Below the pieces are notes generated by a model that saw only the letters and a program-made list of their open reading frames with translations, ran no database searches and was not told the DNA's origin. Below, one piece after another: positions 11,148-23,465 of a DNA stretch of 64,000 bases. The DNA is taken from NCBI GenBank assembly GCA_019426215.1, contig CM033394.1, forward strand, positions 47,676,423 to 47,740,422. The letters are read 5' to 3'. A program made the position numbers and the translations under genes. Source of the DNA: Buddleja alternifolia (taxonomy: Eukaryota; Streptophyta; Magnoliopsida; Lamiales; Scrophulariaceae). The first letter of the stretch is position 1. Each line of letters opens with the position of its first letter.

Positions 11148-13660
11148 ATGAAGAAAGCCAAAAACTCCTCTTTAGTATTTCTCTTTGTGCTTTGCCTTTT
11201 CATTTTCACTGCATTTTACACCATATCTATTGATGCAAGAAAACATCACAACAAAAAAAGCAAGAAAACAAATCATTATCAAAATAATCCTTCAAATATT
11301 TCTCCCAATTCTGTATTTAGTATTTTATCATTTGGAGCCAAGGCTAATGGAGTTTCTGATGACTCCAAGGTAAAATTAAATAAATTATAATAAATAAATA
11401 AAATTTACATTTATTCATTATATGTACAAATGCATGCATATTTTTTATAATAAATATGTCATGTTCTTATAATTATTTGTCTCACAGGCACTTCTAGCAG
11501 CCTGGAAATCAGCTTGCAAGGTACCGGGAGGCGTCGTCGAAATACCTTCGGAGTTTAAGTTTTTGATCAAACCTGTAAATCTTCAAGGGCCATGTATGCC
11601 AAATCTTGTTCTACAGGTCAGTGATTATTTTTAATTTTTTTAACTATTTTTTCAGGGTAAATTTTTTTATCAGAATTGATGGAGTAATTTTAACAGATTG
11701 ATGGGACGATTTTAGCCCCTCCGAAAATCGGGTCGTGGCCGAAATCGAGGTTATATCAATGGTTAAATTTCAAATGGCTTCAGAATTTTACTGTACAAGG
11801 TACAGGCATAGCTGATGGCCAAGGCTCAAACTGGTGGGGTTCTTCACAACTTAATCAGGTAATGTAGAAATTAAATTAAATAACCATAATTTAAAAAAAA
11901 AAAAAGAATTTTAGATAATTATATGTTTTATATCTGATAAATCTTTCCTTTTCATGATTATTATATTTTGCAGAAGAAAAAAGCCAAAATTCCAGACATG
12001 AAACCAACTGTAAGAACTTGTACATAATTTAATTACACTATTATCTATTCCTAAAAAAATTTGAAAAATAAACCAGAAATTTGAACAAAAAATTCTTCTA
12101 CATTGATGCCAGGCATTGAGATTCTATGAAAGCTATAATGTCACGGTTCGTGATATTCGAATCATAAATAGTCCCTTGTGCCACTTAAAATTCGACAACT
12201 CTAAGGGTGTAAAGGTAAGAAACGTCACGATTTCTGCACCCGAAACCAGCCCGAATACTGATGGAATTCACCTGCAGAACTCACAGGACGTCGAAATTCA
12301 CCACTCTAACATTGGAACAGGTAAAACTTCAATTTTTTGTTTATCAAATGTTAATTAGGGGAAAAAAATGGAGTTCTTAATATGGAAATATTTTTGTTTC
12401 TGATTTTCTGGTTTTTTTTTTAAACAGGAGATGATTGTGTGTCAATACAAACAGGTTGTTCCAATATTCATGTCCATGATATAAGTTGTGGCCCTGGTCA
12501 TGGTATAAGGTAATTACTGAACTTAATTAATTTGATTCAGATTAATTAAAACAATTCTTACAATTACTTTTAATTAAAATATGGTACCATAATATAATGT
12601 TTCTTGAGAAAAATTTCTGCTTCTACTTATAAAAATGTGCTTATTGCTTGTGAAAAAGCAGTTTAGGAGGACTAGGGAAAGACAAAACCGTTGCTTGTGT
12701 CTCGAATATCTTAGTCGAGAACGTCGTAATGCAGAATACACTATACGGTGCGAGGATCAAAACATGGCAGGTAATTGTAATCAAACTTACGTACACCGTA
12801 TAAATTCAAAATACTACAAGGGTATTTTGGTCATTTTACATTAGTAGCACTAACTCTGAGATTAAGAAGAGTTTCTAACGTGGTTCTTGAAATATTCAGT
12901 ATTCTTATATCTCTTGATTCGTTACTCACTCTAATGCCGAAATCCAACCTACACTATATAAATTAAAATATAAGGATGTTTTGGTCATTTTACAGCAGTA
13001 GTGTTAACTCTGAAATCAAGAAGAGTTTCTAGTGTGGTCATCGATATACTCAGTCTTCTTATATTGCTTGATTCGTTACTAACACTAAAATCAAACCTAT
13101 ATTGCTTAATTTCGATACTATACGGGTATTTTTGTCATTTTACACAACAGTATTAGAGATCAAGAAGAGTTTGTGGGTCAATTTACGTTCAATATTCTTA
13201 CATCGCTCCGTTCATTACTAACACTAACATTTCCTTCTTTTTTGTGTTCCAGGGAGGTCTTGGATCAGTAAAAAACGTGACGTTTTTAAATATTCAAGTC
13301 ACGGACGTTAAGGTCCCGTTAACTATTGATCAATACTATTGCGATAAACATGTGTGCAAGAATCAAACCGGGGCAGTGGCAATATCGGAAGTAAAATTCG
13401 ATCAGATAATCGGGACTTATGCCGTGCAACCAATCCATCTAGCCTGCAGTACTTCAATTCCATGCATAGATGTTGATTTGATTTCAATCCAATTAAAACC
13501 CTCGCAACAATCTCCTGGATTTCAACAAGCTTTGTGCTGGAATTCATATGGGAAATCATTAGGGCCTCTTGTTCCTGAAAGCATGGATTATTGTGTTAGA
13601 AGTGGAAGTGATTTTGTGAAGAGAATATCAAAGTCACATGATCATAATAGTTGTTGGTAA
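11148..13660 (+). CDS. Polygalacturonase, glycoside hydrolase family 28 (8 exons, 451 aa)
   Basis: It hydrolyses alpha-1,4-galacturonosyl bonds of homogalacturonan in the cell wall. Exons: 11148-11369, 11488-11616, 11697-11858, 11974-12009, 12113-12320, 12428-12509, 12662-12770 and 13253-13660. All introns are GT-AG and phases join without a stop. Residues 1-31 are a signal peptide (hydrophobic about 9-28), so the product is secreted. A basic RKHHNKKSKKTN stretch follows. GH28 motifs are complete: SPNTDGIHL (Asp233), GDDC (Asp254/255), GPGHGIS (His277) and GARIKTWQ (Arg311, Lys313), followed by the paired-Cys C-terminal region with YYCD. The basic post-signal segment resembles the At1g48100-like clade, which is a tentative placement. 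Exon 4 encodes only 12 residues. An AATAAA at 13823 could be the poly(A) signal. Nothing suggests inactivation. Confidence 0.93.
12771..13252 (+). repeat. Tandem ~150-bp repeats filling intron 7 of the polygalacturonase gene
   Basis: Three diverged units share TTGGTCATTTTACA, then TAACTCTGA..ATCAAGAAGAGTTT and a TTCTTATAT..CTTGATTCGTTACT stretch (about 12820-12935, 12975-13090, 13130-13230). The repeats stay inside the intron and leave both splice sites clean. Confidence 0.75.
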
Positions 13661-15076
13661 ATATTTAATTAACTATATGTGTAATATGTTTTATTAATTT
13701 TTGTGCCTGATTTTATCATTTGCTTCCCTTCTTGTGTATTTTGATCTGCCAGAAGGTGAGGGTTTTAAATTTAATTTCACAGGCATAAAATGTAGGGTTT
13801 TAATTTCTATTTATGTAAATGAAATAAATTGCTCTTGGTAAATAAACTCGTACTATATCAAAACAACACTACAAAGCATGAGAAATGAACAACCAAACTT
13901 TATATTATATCCCGAGCTTTGTTATATAGTTTATTATTATATATGAAACAATAAAGGTGGTATATAGTTTCTCCAAGTTATTCATTAAGCAGTTAAACTC
14001 TAAAATATGAAAATAATAGTAGTTATTTTGTACTGATCTAACTGTTAGCTGCTAGCTAGCTGGATTAAAGTTTTCTATCCACAGTCTAAAATAAAATAAT
14101 TAGCAGCCTATTGGAGCTTACTTTCCCTGTCAGTGGTGGATTCTTGGTTAGCCATGTAGACCAGCGTTATGGAACAAAGTAAGACTATAATATATATAGT
14201 TTAAATTACAAAAATACACTTTAAATTAATTCAGTGGAAACTTCCTTTGTACCAGATAGAAGACTTTTTTATAATCAAGAATGAAAAAGTGCATTTTTTA
14301 TAATCAAGAATGAAAAAGTGCATGACAAGCACTAAATTTGAGATGGATGCACATATGAGGAGAGAAAGAGTAGCCCTATAAATTCCCATAAAGAATGAAT
14401 AAATTGCATGCCAGCTTAAGCTCTTACTTAGGGTTGGAATGACTTGATTTGGTTCACGAGCCTAGTAAGCTGGTTTGAGATTAAGGCTCAACTCAAACTC
14501 GAGTATTCACAATGAGTACTTAAAACAACTACGGAGAACCCGATATTACATTAGCATAATATAAGTAATATTGCTGACATACATAACCATTATCGTTTTG
14601 TATGAAAATAGCATGTATAAATCGAAAAGTTCATACATATTTTTCATAAGAAAAAAAGGGTCACCACATCTGGTCTCTAGTGTATTTTTAATGAATTAAC
14701 ATATTTCTCTAAACACACAACGTACGCATTGACCCTATCAGCATAGAGGTCGAGTATAGTCCAAAAAACCAATATCATTCCCCAAGACAAGTTAAATAGC
14801 ATACGACTGTCAAATATTTGTAACTAACATGCATAAGGGATAATTATGTACATTTCTATCTAGTTTATAAGGCATTGCTTATTGACAAGATGAATTATAA
14901 TATCCAACAAAATTAGAAAAAACTACTAGATCAAACTGCAGGCTAGAAACTTTAATGCTAGCCCCACTAATATTATGGACCTACACTTTTGATCAGTTAT
15001 AGTTTGGTGGCACAGAAAGATGGAAGTTTATAAGGTTTTCTTGGCTGAGACAAAGGCACCGTCCAATTCTTATTTA

Positions 15077-15125
<49 letters not shown>

Positions 15126-15882
15126 TTAACCGCATGCGCACTAAGTTATGAATTCAAAATCATTAAAAAGTTTGAAGAAAAAGCTAAAAGCTGCTAGCTT
15201 GTGTTCTTTTGCGAAAGAAGTATACTTTTGCTTTAAGTTATGTACACAACTTAACAAATGGTTAGGGCCAAATAAAGGTGGATACAGGCCCTTTTGGCCT
15301 GTTTAAGGCCTATCCCTTTAAAGGCTTGAGCCAATTAAGGTCGGCGGCCTGCCAGACCAAAAAAGCCTGGCCCATACCAGGCCTTCTTATTCTTTTTTTT
15401 AGTTATTATATAATAATGTAATAATTAATATAAAAAAAAATACAAATGGCCATTGCACACGTATGCAAATGGACAATCACAATAATTCATGTGATCGAAT
15501 AAATATTGAATCCACCATACATGAATTCTTAATATTGGATCGACATTTGTTATATCTGGATCAAAGATTTCAGCGCGCAAACCAAAATAGAAAAGGAAAT
15601 ACTCTAGAAAACAAATATAGGAAGTTATATTGTTTGAAGTGTGGAACACTTTTTCATTTTTCAGAACACTCAAGTCCTGTGACAAATTGACAACCACAGC
15701 CATCCGTACGGTGGAATCAACATCGACTCAACCATACATGTGTTGTGATCATTATATCAACTTTTGCTACGTGGGATCAAGATTTCACTCCTTACGACTT
15801 CATTTCAGATTTCCTATACTGAAATAATCTTTTATTTCGTATTTCATAAGATTCTTGCACGAAAAATATATATATTTTGAGT
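13661..15882. other. Intergenic, with an (AT)n microsatellite
   Basis: No gene is seen. 14275-14325 holds a short tandem duplication of TTTTATAATCAAGAATGAAAAAGTGCAT. 15085-15123 is an (AT)n tract. 15255-15390 is rich in AGGCC/GGCCT blocks, resembling the subterminal part of a plant DNA transposon, but no matching ends were found. Confidence 0.5.
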
Positions 15883-16592
15883 AGGGCTGTAAACAAGTCG
15901 AGTTCGAGTTGAGCCTGATGAAATTTTCAGGCTTGAGCTCAAACTCAACGAGCCTCATTTTCTAGAGCTCGAGTTCAAGCTCGAAGTAGATGAACCGAAC
16001 TCCAGCTCGAGTTTGAAGTAAAAGTTGATTTAATTATTTTTTTTATTTTTTTTAGAAAATAAAATAAATTCTGTTTTTTTGGTAAGAGCAATACGTTAAT
16101 AATGTATAATATACATTATTCAGATAAACAATAACTATTATTAAGATAAATAATAAGTAAATACTTAAATTCAATAAATATTTAGAAAATAGAGGAGGGT
16201 GTCGTGAATACATGGTTTCATTAAATTATTTTATAAAAAAGCACATCATATCAACTAAAATATTTAATCTTATAATTGTTGTTATTGTTTTGTACGATTT
16301 AAATAAAATAGAAAAAAAAAACTTAAGTATTATCAAACTATGTTGTATATAAAATTATAGGTATGATTTTTATGAAATTAGAGTATTTATAGTCATATAT
16401 TAAAAATTAATAAAAAATAATAATAAAAGCTAACGAGCCGGCTCACGAGCATATGAACAGTTATAAGTGAGCTCGAGGCCGACTCACGAAAAAGCTCGAG
16501 CTTGAAAAGCTCAATTCGAACTCGAGCTGAGCTCCAGTCGAGTTGGCTCACCATGCTCATGAGCCGACTTGACTCACCTTACACCCCTAATT
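15883..16592. mobile_element. hAT-like non-autonomous element, GAGCTCGAG-rich ends
   Basis: It starts TAGGGCTGTAAACAAGTCGAG and ends GACTCACCTTACACCCCTAA, which are imperfect inverted repeats of the TAGGGGTGTAAACGAGCC type. Both subterminal regions (15895-16020 and 16435-16570) are packed with GAGCTCGAG/CTCGAGCTC blocks, and the middle is AT-rich and non-coding. No 8-bp target duplication could be confirmed. A relative lies at 61465-62151. Confidence 0.65.
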
Positions 16593-17392
16593 CCGGGTTG
16601 ATTTGACATTTTAAAAGATATTGTATCCAACACCAAACATCAAACAAAATACGAAATCAAACATCACTTTACAATGAGAAATTCGAACTTTTAAAAGTTG
16701 GTGCTACAAACTCACACTAAATGCAGAAATTAACTAAAATACGTGTTGTGGGCTAACATAGCCCAAAAGACATATATACCATTCTATTTTTGTCATGCCC
16801 CAAACTCCTGGACCATGAGAATCGCCGCAAGCTCTCGAGAAACATCCCGAAGGCATGCAAGGCTCACCTAATAACAAAATTGGTATAGAGCACTTATACC
16901 TAAAAGATACGAATTCCCAATATATAAAATAAATAACTCCATAATAGAAGCTCAATTCTCGAATGATAATAGAAATCCCTCATACAAAGCCAATAGATCT
17001 AATACTCGTAAATTAATCTCTAAGTTCAATCCAAAACGAACAAGTTTATCGTACCCAAAAGAATGAAGTCTAACGATATAATACTGGAAAAAAATGCCAA
17101 ATTAAGAAATAAGGCCCCCTCGAGATCTGACAATCGAACATGAACAATTCTCCTTCCACTAAGTCTCGGTATTTGAAAAAAATGTTAATGAAAATAATGA
17201 GTTCGACGGCCCAGTAAACAACTCTAACACCTAACTAGTTGGATCAAGCAAGCAAAATAATAATTTTAAGCTCAAAGAATATCACTATAATAAGAACAAT
17301 AGTTGAAAAGATTTAATTTAAATGAAACAATCCATATCGACACACATTTCACCATGCAAAACTAACACAAGCCAACGTTGGCCAGGGACATG

Positions 17393-17515
17393 TTTAACCC
17401 CCCCTGTCTCGGGTCACTAGTACAGGTTTTACCCCCTGTACTGGGTCACTAGTGTAGGCTTAACCCCTTACATTGGGTCACTGAGATAGTCATCACCCCC
17501 TATCATGGGTCACTG
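17393..17515. repeat. Four ~33-bp tandem repeats inside the solo LTR
   Basis: Each unit carries GGGTCACT followed by a variable stretch and a run of ACCCC (for example CTGTACTGGGTCACTAGTG, then TTACATTGGGTCACTGAG). Units begin about every 32-34 bases. Confidence 0.75.
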
Positions 17516-18645
17516 ACCAACCCTCAAATCCAAACAGGTATGGCTTTTCATCACCTATTGCGGAATAGTCAATGTTGTATTAGTCTCAACTATGGGTTTT
17601 CAAAACCACCTCCACAATAATCACATTTTCACAATCACTTCAACAACGATTTCATTTACAAAACCATGCTTGAATCACATATAAAAATCACATTTATCAC
17701 CTTTCAAATTCAAGCTCAAGAAAAATCAAATTGTTTAACTTTTTCCACAAATCCATACATATATATATAAGCATGCTTGACCCAAGTTCTAAAATACACA
17801 CGCACACCAAAATTACTACATATATAAGTTTATATAAATCTCTTTATATTATATTCTACCCTCGAGTCACCCCCTTATCTTAGAAGAGTAAAGAATCACT
17901 TACCTCAACTCCAACACCTATAATGTCCAAAAGTGTCTTATAGCTAATGAACTTGATCTAGAATAATAAGCGACAAATAATTAGATTTACTGTAAATTGG
18001 ACCTTTACATAATCGTATAATCTTCATGTAAAAAGTCTTCAATTGCTAATCAATTCCAAACATGACTTCATCAGAATGTTCAATGTAAAAGAAGGCCCCA
18101 TTAATAATCTATTTGTCTCTCTCCTTTACTACCACCTGAACCGTTCAAGGCTAAATCGTAATCTATGGAGTTATAATATGGAAACTATCAAATTCTCTTT
18201 TCATGGCCCACCACTAACCAAATACATGTTGTTATATATATATACTTTATAAGACATGTGAAAGTGAGTATAATCTAACGATAGGCCCCCATGTTCCTGT
18301 AAGAATAGCAATCAAATTTTCAACAAAACAATTAGTGCAGAAGTTCCACAAAACTCCAAATTTCACCCTATCTCCTTCACTCTAGATGGCTCAAATTCTT
18401 TCAATTCCACCTATTTAACTATACCCACCATTTCAGAACATATAAGTGATTGACGTGTAAACCTTAAATTAATGATTCGAGAACTTGCATAATAAAGTAG
18501 TAGCAATATTCTTACTTTTTCCGTTGCTCTATAGAGAAGATCAATATGCCCAATCCCCGTTCACTTCCTTCCCATTTGGAACTCAAGTAAATTTGGCATA
18601 TGTTTAGTTAATAGGGTTATGAGATAACCCCTTTATTTATAGAAA

Positions 18646-18808
18646 AATGCTATATACCACCGATTTTTCGCCGTCCTTTGATTTAGAAAGTATGGATATA
18701 TTAAATACATTAAAATCAATTAATTACAAATAATTTCTTACCAAAACTAGTAGAGGTGAAAAATCGGTGGCATATAAAAGGTGATATATATAGCATTACT
18801 CTTTTATC
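18646..18808. mobile_element. Small MITE (AATGCTATATACCACC family), copy 1
   Basis: Inverted ends read AATGCTATATACCACCGATT on the left and AATCGGTGG...ATATATAGCATT on the right. The core has GATTTAGAAAGTATGGAT. It is inserted in the solo LTR. Other copies are at 45625-45806 and, diverged, at 40455-40612. Confidence 0.75.
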
Positions 18809-19736
18809 AAAAAGTCCTTGTTTTCCTATGTGGAAACTTTTGACCCCAAAAATTGTATAATTACAAATAGACCATGAATCAAGAAGTATTTTATATCTGG
18901 ATATTTTACCCATATACAATTTACTAATTACGTACTATTTTATTAAATTTATTATTATTATTATTGTTATTAAAAAGAAATGAATTTAGTCGGGCTTTAC
19001 AGTTTTAGTGGGCTCTTACTGGAGTCAAGATATGAATTATTATTATTACATGTCTGTAGTGCTGGGCCTTAATCATAATCGGACCTTTTTTTTCTGTCTT
19101 TTTTGTTTTTTGGTGAATTCCAATCACCACTAGAGCCCTAATTATAGACAAAAATGAGATTAAATTGGGGATTTAATTAGCATGAAACGACACAGTTTGA
19201 AGTCAAAAAGCTCACAGCGCCAGAGGCTCCCACCCGGTAGATCTTCAGACACGGGTGATTCTTGCTAGCACCTGGAGTCGGGCTCCAGTCCAACCACAAT
19301 TCGACACGTGTTCCACTTTCTTTTTATATATTAGTTTGAATTTGTCTTGTCCCAGCTTCCCTGTTCATATATTAATTTGACTTTTCCTTTTCCTTTTAAT
19401 GGTTTTGAAATCAAGTTAACCACCATTCTAACCATAGTTTAAATCCCTGCAACCTGAAAAAATTGAAAATCCTCTTTTGCCGGCAAAATGAAATTTTTAG
19501 ATTTGGGATCCCGCTTGATAAGAAAAAATCTGAAGTTAAAATATTTGAAATATAAATACATAAATCTCGAAAAAAAGTTGGCTTATTTTTCTCCATTTCA
19601 GTTCTATTGGATGTTTTTTTATTCGAAATAGACCCGAAACTCGTAAAAAAAAAATGTGTCTGCGTTTAAGCAGAGCCGGAAAAAAAATATGAGTTGAGTT
19701 TGAGTCTATAATATTTAAGCCCGGTAAATTTGAGTT

Positions 19737-20117
19737 TGAACTGTTAGGGATGGTAGCATCAGAGTACGAAAAATAATCAAAAAACAAGAAAATCTAAGAC
19801 TAAACATGAAGATAAAAAAACACGAGAATTTAACGTGGTTCGGCATAATTGCCTACATCCACGAGCCAACCTAGATCTACATCTTTATTTCTCAAGAGTG
19901 AAATCAAATACATCAATCAATCACAAGAGAAGTTCTCCTATTTATAATAGTTGGAGTCATCTAAAACCCTATCAAATTAGAAATACAATCATAATTAACT
20001 TAGGGAACAATTTCTATCATAATAGGAAACAAACTCATTCAAAATAGGACTCAAACAAGTCAAAATCCGCCCAAAATCACTATTTTTGATCCGACTCCAC
20101 TATATCCCAACATGAGC
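19737..20117. mobile_element. Small solo LTR (copia-like, 371 bp)
   Basis: The LTR at 19742-20112 starts TGTTAGGGATGG and ends ATATCCCAACA. It contains TTAACGTGGTTCGGC, followed by TACATCCACG, a block common in plant copia-type LTRs. Flanks TGAAC (19737-19741) and TGAGC (20113-20117) form a target duplication with one mismatch. No internal region remains. Confidence 0.75.
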
Positions 20118-20745
20118 CACCTTAAGCTCGGCTCATAGAGCCCAATTCACAGACCTACAAATCACTGTCATAGCAACCAAAAATCTCCAGCGTGAGCAGC
20201 CACCGACCACCTTGGAAATCGGTGGCAAGTCGAGTTGTTGTGTCTTTAATTTTTTCTTGTTCAATAATCTAGTCTATCTCCCGGTATTTATAGAGCTTTA
20301 TCTTCTTTTTCTATGTAACTATTTGTGGAAACTTTGATTTAGTTGGCTAGAGAAGATTTGCTGGTTGTTTTAAGATTCCAAATTTCCAGTTTGAAGTCAA
20401 TTTGCTTTGCACGAAATTAAAGTAAACAAAAGAAAACTAGCGAAGAGCATCCACATAACGTTCTATAACATAATGTAATATTCAAATTCTGAGAGTTAGC
20501 ACAAAACCAACTTAATAGCTATAAATATACATCAAATTGGTTCATAGAGTTGTTGTCCTACAAAAGGATTAATTGGTGTGTGAATCTGATTAAGCACGGA
20601 TGGCGCTGAAAGTACTAAAAAAGTGTCTTGCTCGCATGCTTGGGGGATAGTTGGCACATAGTCCGTCAATCTTGTACTTTGGTGACTAGCTTGCAACTCC
20701 TTGTTTGCTTGTGGTTTTGAGGTTCCTGCATTTAGGATTTATAAA

Positions 20746-21420
20746 TTAGAATAAATAATCAAGTACTGATTTAACGCTCAAACTTTGCAAATATAGTGAA
20801 GGTCTTACTTGAAGATTCACTAGATCGGATTTTTTGTTTTTCCCTTTCTCCCAAAAACTTCGAGGTCGAGCATATGGAACTCCCTTTGACTTAACAGGGG
20901 GATCAAATACAACCATTTCCTTGTTCAAATGAACACCCTCCATGTTGTTTGATGCATTAAGTACATCAAATCCTTGGCGAGCAGGGGATTTATCTTCCAA
21001 ATTCAACTTGTCAATATTTGATGCAGCTTGCTCCAGACATCTTATGAGAATTTCTTTTGCCTCAACAGATTGCTTGCTTTTTTCAACTAGTTCAGTAGTA
21101 AATCTCATTACTTGATTAGAATATACCATCTCAGACTCAAAAAGAACATTACCACTCACTATCCCACCATTCACTACAATATCAACTCTATTTTTCACAT
21201 CTTTGGTCCATCGTCTACTTATGTACCTCATTGGAATTTCATGCACATTTTCACTTGTCAATACTAATAATGCATGTCCACAAAGAATTCCAGTAGATTC
21301 AAATTTTTTACAACTACACTTCACAACCATGGTATCCATATCGAATGACACAGTCCTAACTCTATTTGTTTATTGAAAAACCACTTCAAACATAAACAAT
21401 GTGCCACCACATGAATACTT
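20746..21420 (-). pseudogene. FAR1-type MULE transposase, C-terminal part with SWIM zinc finger
   Basis: The segment VRTVSFDMDTMVVKCSCKKF, continuing ESTGILCGHALLVL, is the SWIM zinc finger (CxC...CxH) of FAR1/FHY3-related proteins and their MULE ancestors. RYISRRWTKDVK and a Gln/Glu-rich tail follow. Just upstream [11 protein letters not shown] also fits the family, but a TAA at 21370-21372 interrupts the frame between VVFQ and TNRV. Possibly another ~190 bases of coding sequence lie 3' of an intron near 20800-20710, though the phase does not join cleanly. It pairs with the N-terminal part at 26423-26911. The central transposase domain is missing, so it cannot be active. Confidence 0.82.
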
Positions 21421-21424
21421 ACCA

Positions 21425-23465
21425 GACTTTGAATTTAAGTGTGAAGTCTTAAACTCACATTTCTTAAGATTTGCATATAACTGGTTTTCTCGCAATACTT
21501 TAAACACATCCCTCAAGTGTTCTATATGCTCCAATTCAGTTCTGCTATAAATCAAAATATCATCAAAATAGACAACAACAAATTTATTTATAAAAGGTTT
21601 CAAAACCTGATTCATGAGCCTCATAAAGGTGCTCGGAGCATTCGACAATCCAAATGGCATAACCAACCATTCATATAGACCTTCCTTGATTTTGAATGTT
21701 GTTTTCCACTCATCACCGGGTCTAATACAAATCTGATGATAACCACTCTTTAAATCAACCTTGCTGTAGACACGAGAACCGGCGAGTGCATCTAACATAT
21801 CATTCATTCGAGGGATTGGAAATCGATACTTCACAGTGATTCGATTGATAGCTCGACTGTCCACACACATCCGCCAACTACCATCTTTCTTTGGAGTAAG
21901 TAAAGCAGGTACTGCACATGGACTCATACTTTCGCGAATTTTCCTAGTCCGTAACAAACCTTCCACTTGTTCCTTCAAAATCTCGTTTTCCTTCGGGCTC
22001 ATCCTATAGTGTGGCAGATTGGGTAAACTCGGCCCAGGTACCAAATCTATGTGGTGCTGGATGTCTCTCATAGGAGCTAGTCCATCAGGTAACTCATCAG
22101 GGAAAACATCCTGAAATTCATCTAGTAAAGGCTGAATTTCACTAGGAATTTCAGATTTTTGATTTGCTACTACGCCTTTCACAGCTAAGACCAAAATCTC
22201 ATTGACTTCTCTCATGTCATCTACAAAATCACTCTCAGAGACAGTTAAAAACGCTTTCCCCTCAGCTTTTAGGGCTTTGGGTACTTCAACTCTTTCAATC
22301 AAGGGCAATAACACGATTCTATGACCATAAAAGTAAAATTCATAAGTGTTATTTCTACCATCGTGGATAGAATCAACATCAAATTGCCAAGGTCTACCCA
22401 ATAATATATGGCACGCATCCATATCAACCACATCACATGCAATTTCATCTTTATAATGCTTACCAATAGCTAGTGGAACACGACAAACCTCGTTTACTTT
22501 CGTCTCCGACCCTTTCTTGATCCACCCGATCTTGTAGGGAGAAGGGTGTTTCTCCGTATGTAGCTGTAGCTTCTGAACCAGCGCCTTGGACACAATATTT
22601 TCACTACTGCCACTGTCAATGATCACATCACAAATCTTCTGGTTGACAAGGCACCGAGTACGAAATATATTATGCCTCTGTGGGTCATCCTCCACTTTTG
22701 GTGCGAACAGCAATCGCCGAACTACCGCAACAGGGGTAAACTCCTCACTATCCTCCGCATACTCCTCATTCCATGGGTCATCTTCCCTATTTGGGTCAAC
22801 AAATTCATCATCATGAGGCAATACATCCTCATTCCTCTCAACAACATTAGCCCGTTTATTACTTCGACACTCGTTAGAACGATGCCCCGGCTCGCCACAC
22901 TTATAACACTTATCACCAAAAGGTTTAGCATAAGGGTTATTGTTTTGTCTGTTTGGGTTAGGGGTTGCAGGTGGTCGGGTTTGATTTCTGGTTATTAGGG
23001 TTTGATTTCGAGGGTTTTGCGGAGGTGTAGGGGTTGGGTTCTTTTGAGATGTTTCAGGGTTAAACCGGTTTGGTTGGGTTCGAATAGGCTGTCGGGAAAA
23101 TTGATTTTCGATTTTTTGGGCTAGATTAACAGCTTCATCCAACGTCCAAACGTTATGAAGGGCCATCTGATCTTGAATGTTCATGCGCAACCCGCCAATG
23201 AAGCGTGCTACTTGCTGATTGTCAGTTTCAGATAAATCATTACGAGCGTTTAATCTCAAAAATTCGTTGCTGTATTCCCTAATATTACGTGTACCTTGTC
23301 GGCAATTCTGATATTGGTGGTACAAGGTCTGCTCATAATCCAAAGGTAGAAACCTCCTCCGCATCAACTTTTTCATCTTCGCCCAAACTCGTACAAGCGC
23401 CTTACCTTTTCTCCTTGTATTCGCTTTCAATTGTTCCCACCATGCCGAAGCCCCTCCTTGGAGCC
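21425..23465 (-). pseudogene. gypsy gag-pol (distal gag, zinc knuckle, protease, partial RT)
   Basis: One long open frame. The gag ends with a CX2CX4HX4C knuckle ([14 protein letters not shown]). Next is the protease ([14 protein letters not shown]) and a linker with [20 protein letters not shown]. The reverse transcriptase carries the [42 protein letters not shown] and YFDDILIYS motifs. It breaks off after YANLKKCEF, and the frame runs on into FAR1-derived sequence to a stop at 21370. The frame matches that of the proximal gag at 25292-25785. Confidence 0.88.

Larger units (their letters stand above)
16786..19006 (-). mobile_element. Solo LTR of a Ty3/gypsy (Tekay/Del-like) retrotransposon, ~2.2 kb
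   Basis: The plus strand begins TGTCATGCCCCAAACTCC at 16791 and ends CGGGCTTTACA at 19001. In the opposite sense this is TGTAAAGCCCG...GGGGCATGACA, the usual form of these LTRs. Flanks are ATTTT (16786-16790) and GTTTT (19002-19006), a 5-bp target duplication with one mismatch. No internal coding region follows, so it is a solo LTR. It contains its own tandem repeats and a later MITE insertion. Confidence 0.75.

Noticed and set aside
12635..12844. Open frame around polygalacturonase exon 7
   Set aside because: Wrong frame. The exon is read in the frame giving GARIKTWQ with GT-AG borders.
15255..15390. Complete transposon around the AGGCC-rich block
   Set aside because: No paired termini or target duplication could be found, so it is only mentioned as a remnant.
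22586..22998. Plus-strand open frames opposite gypsy gag-pol
   Set aside because: Shadows of the long minus-strand gag-pol frame, with no family motifs.
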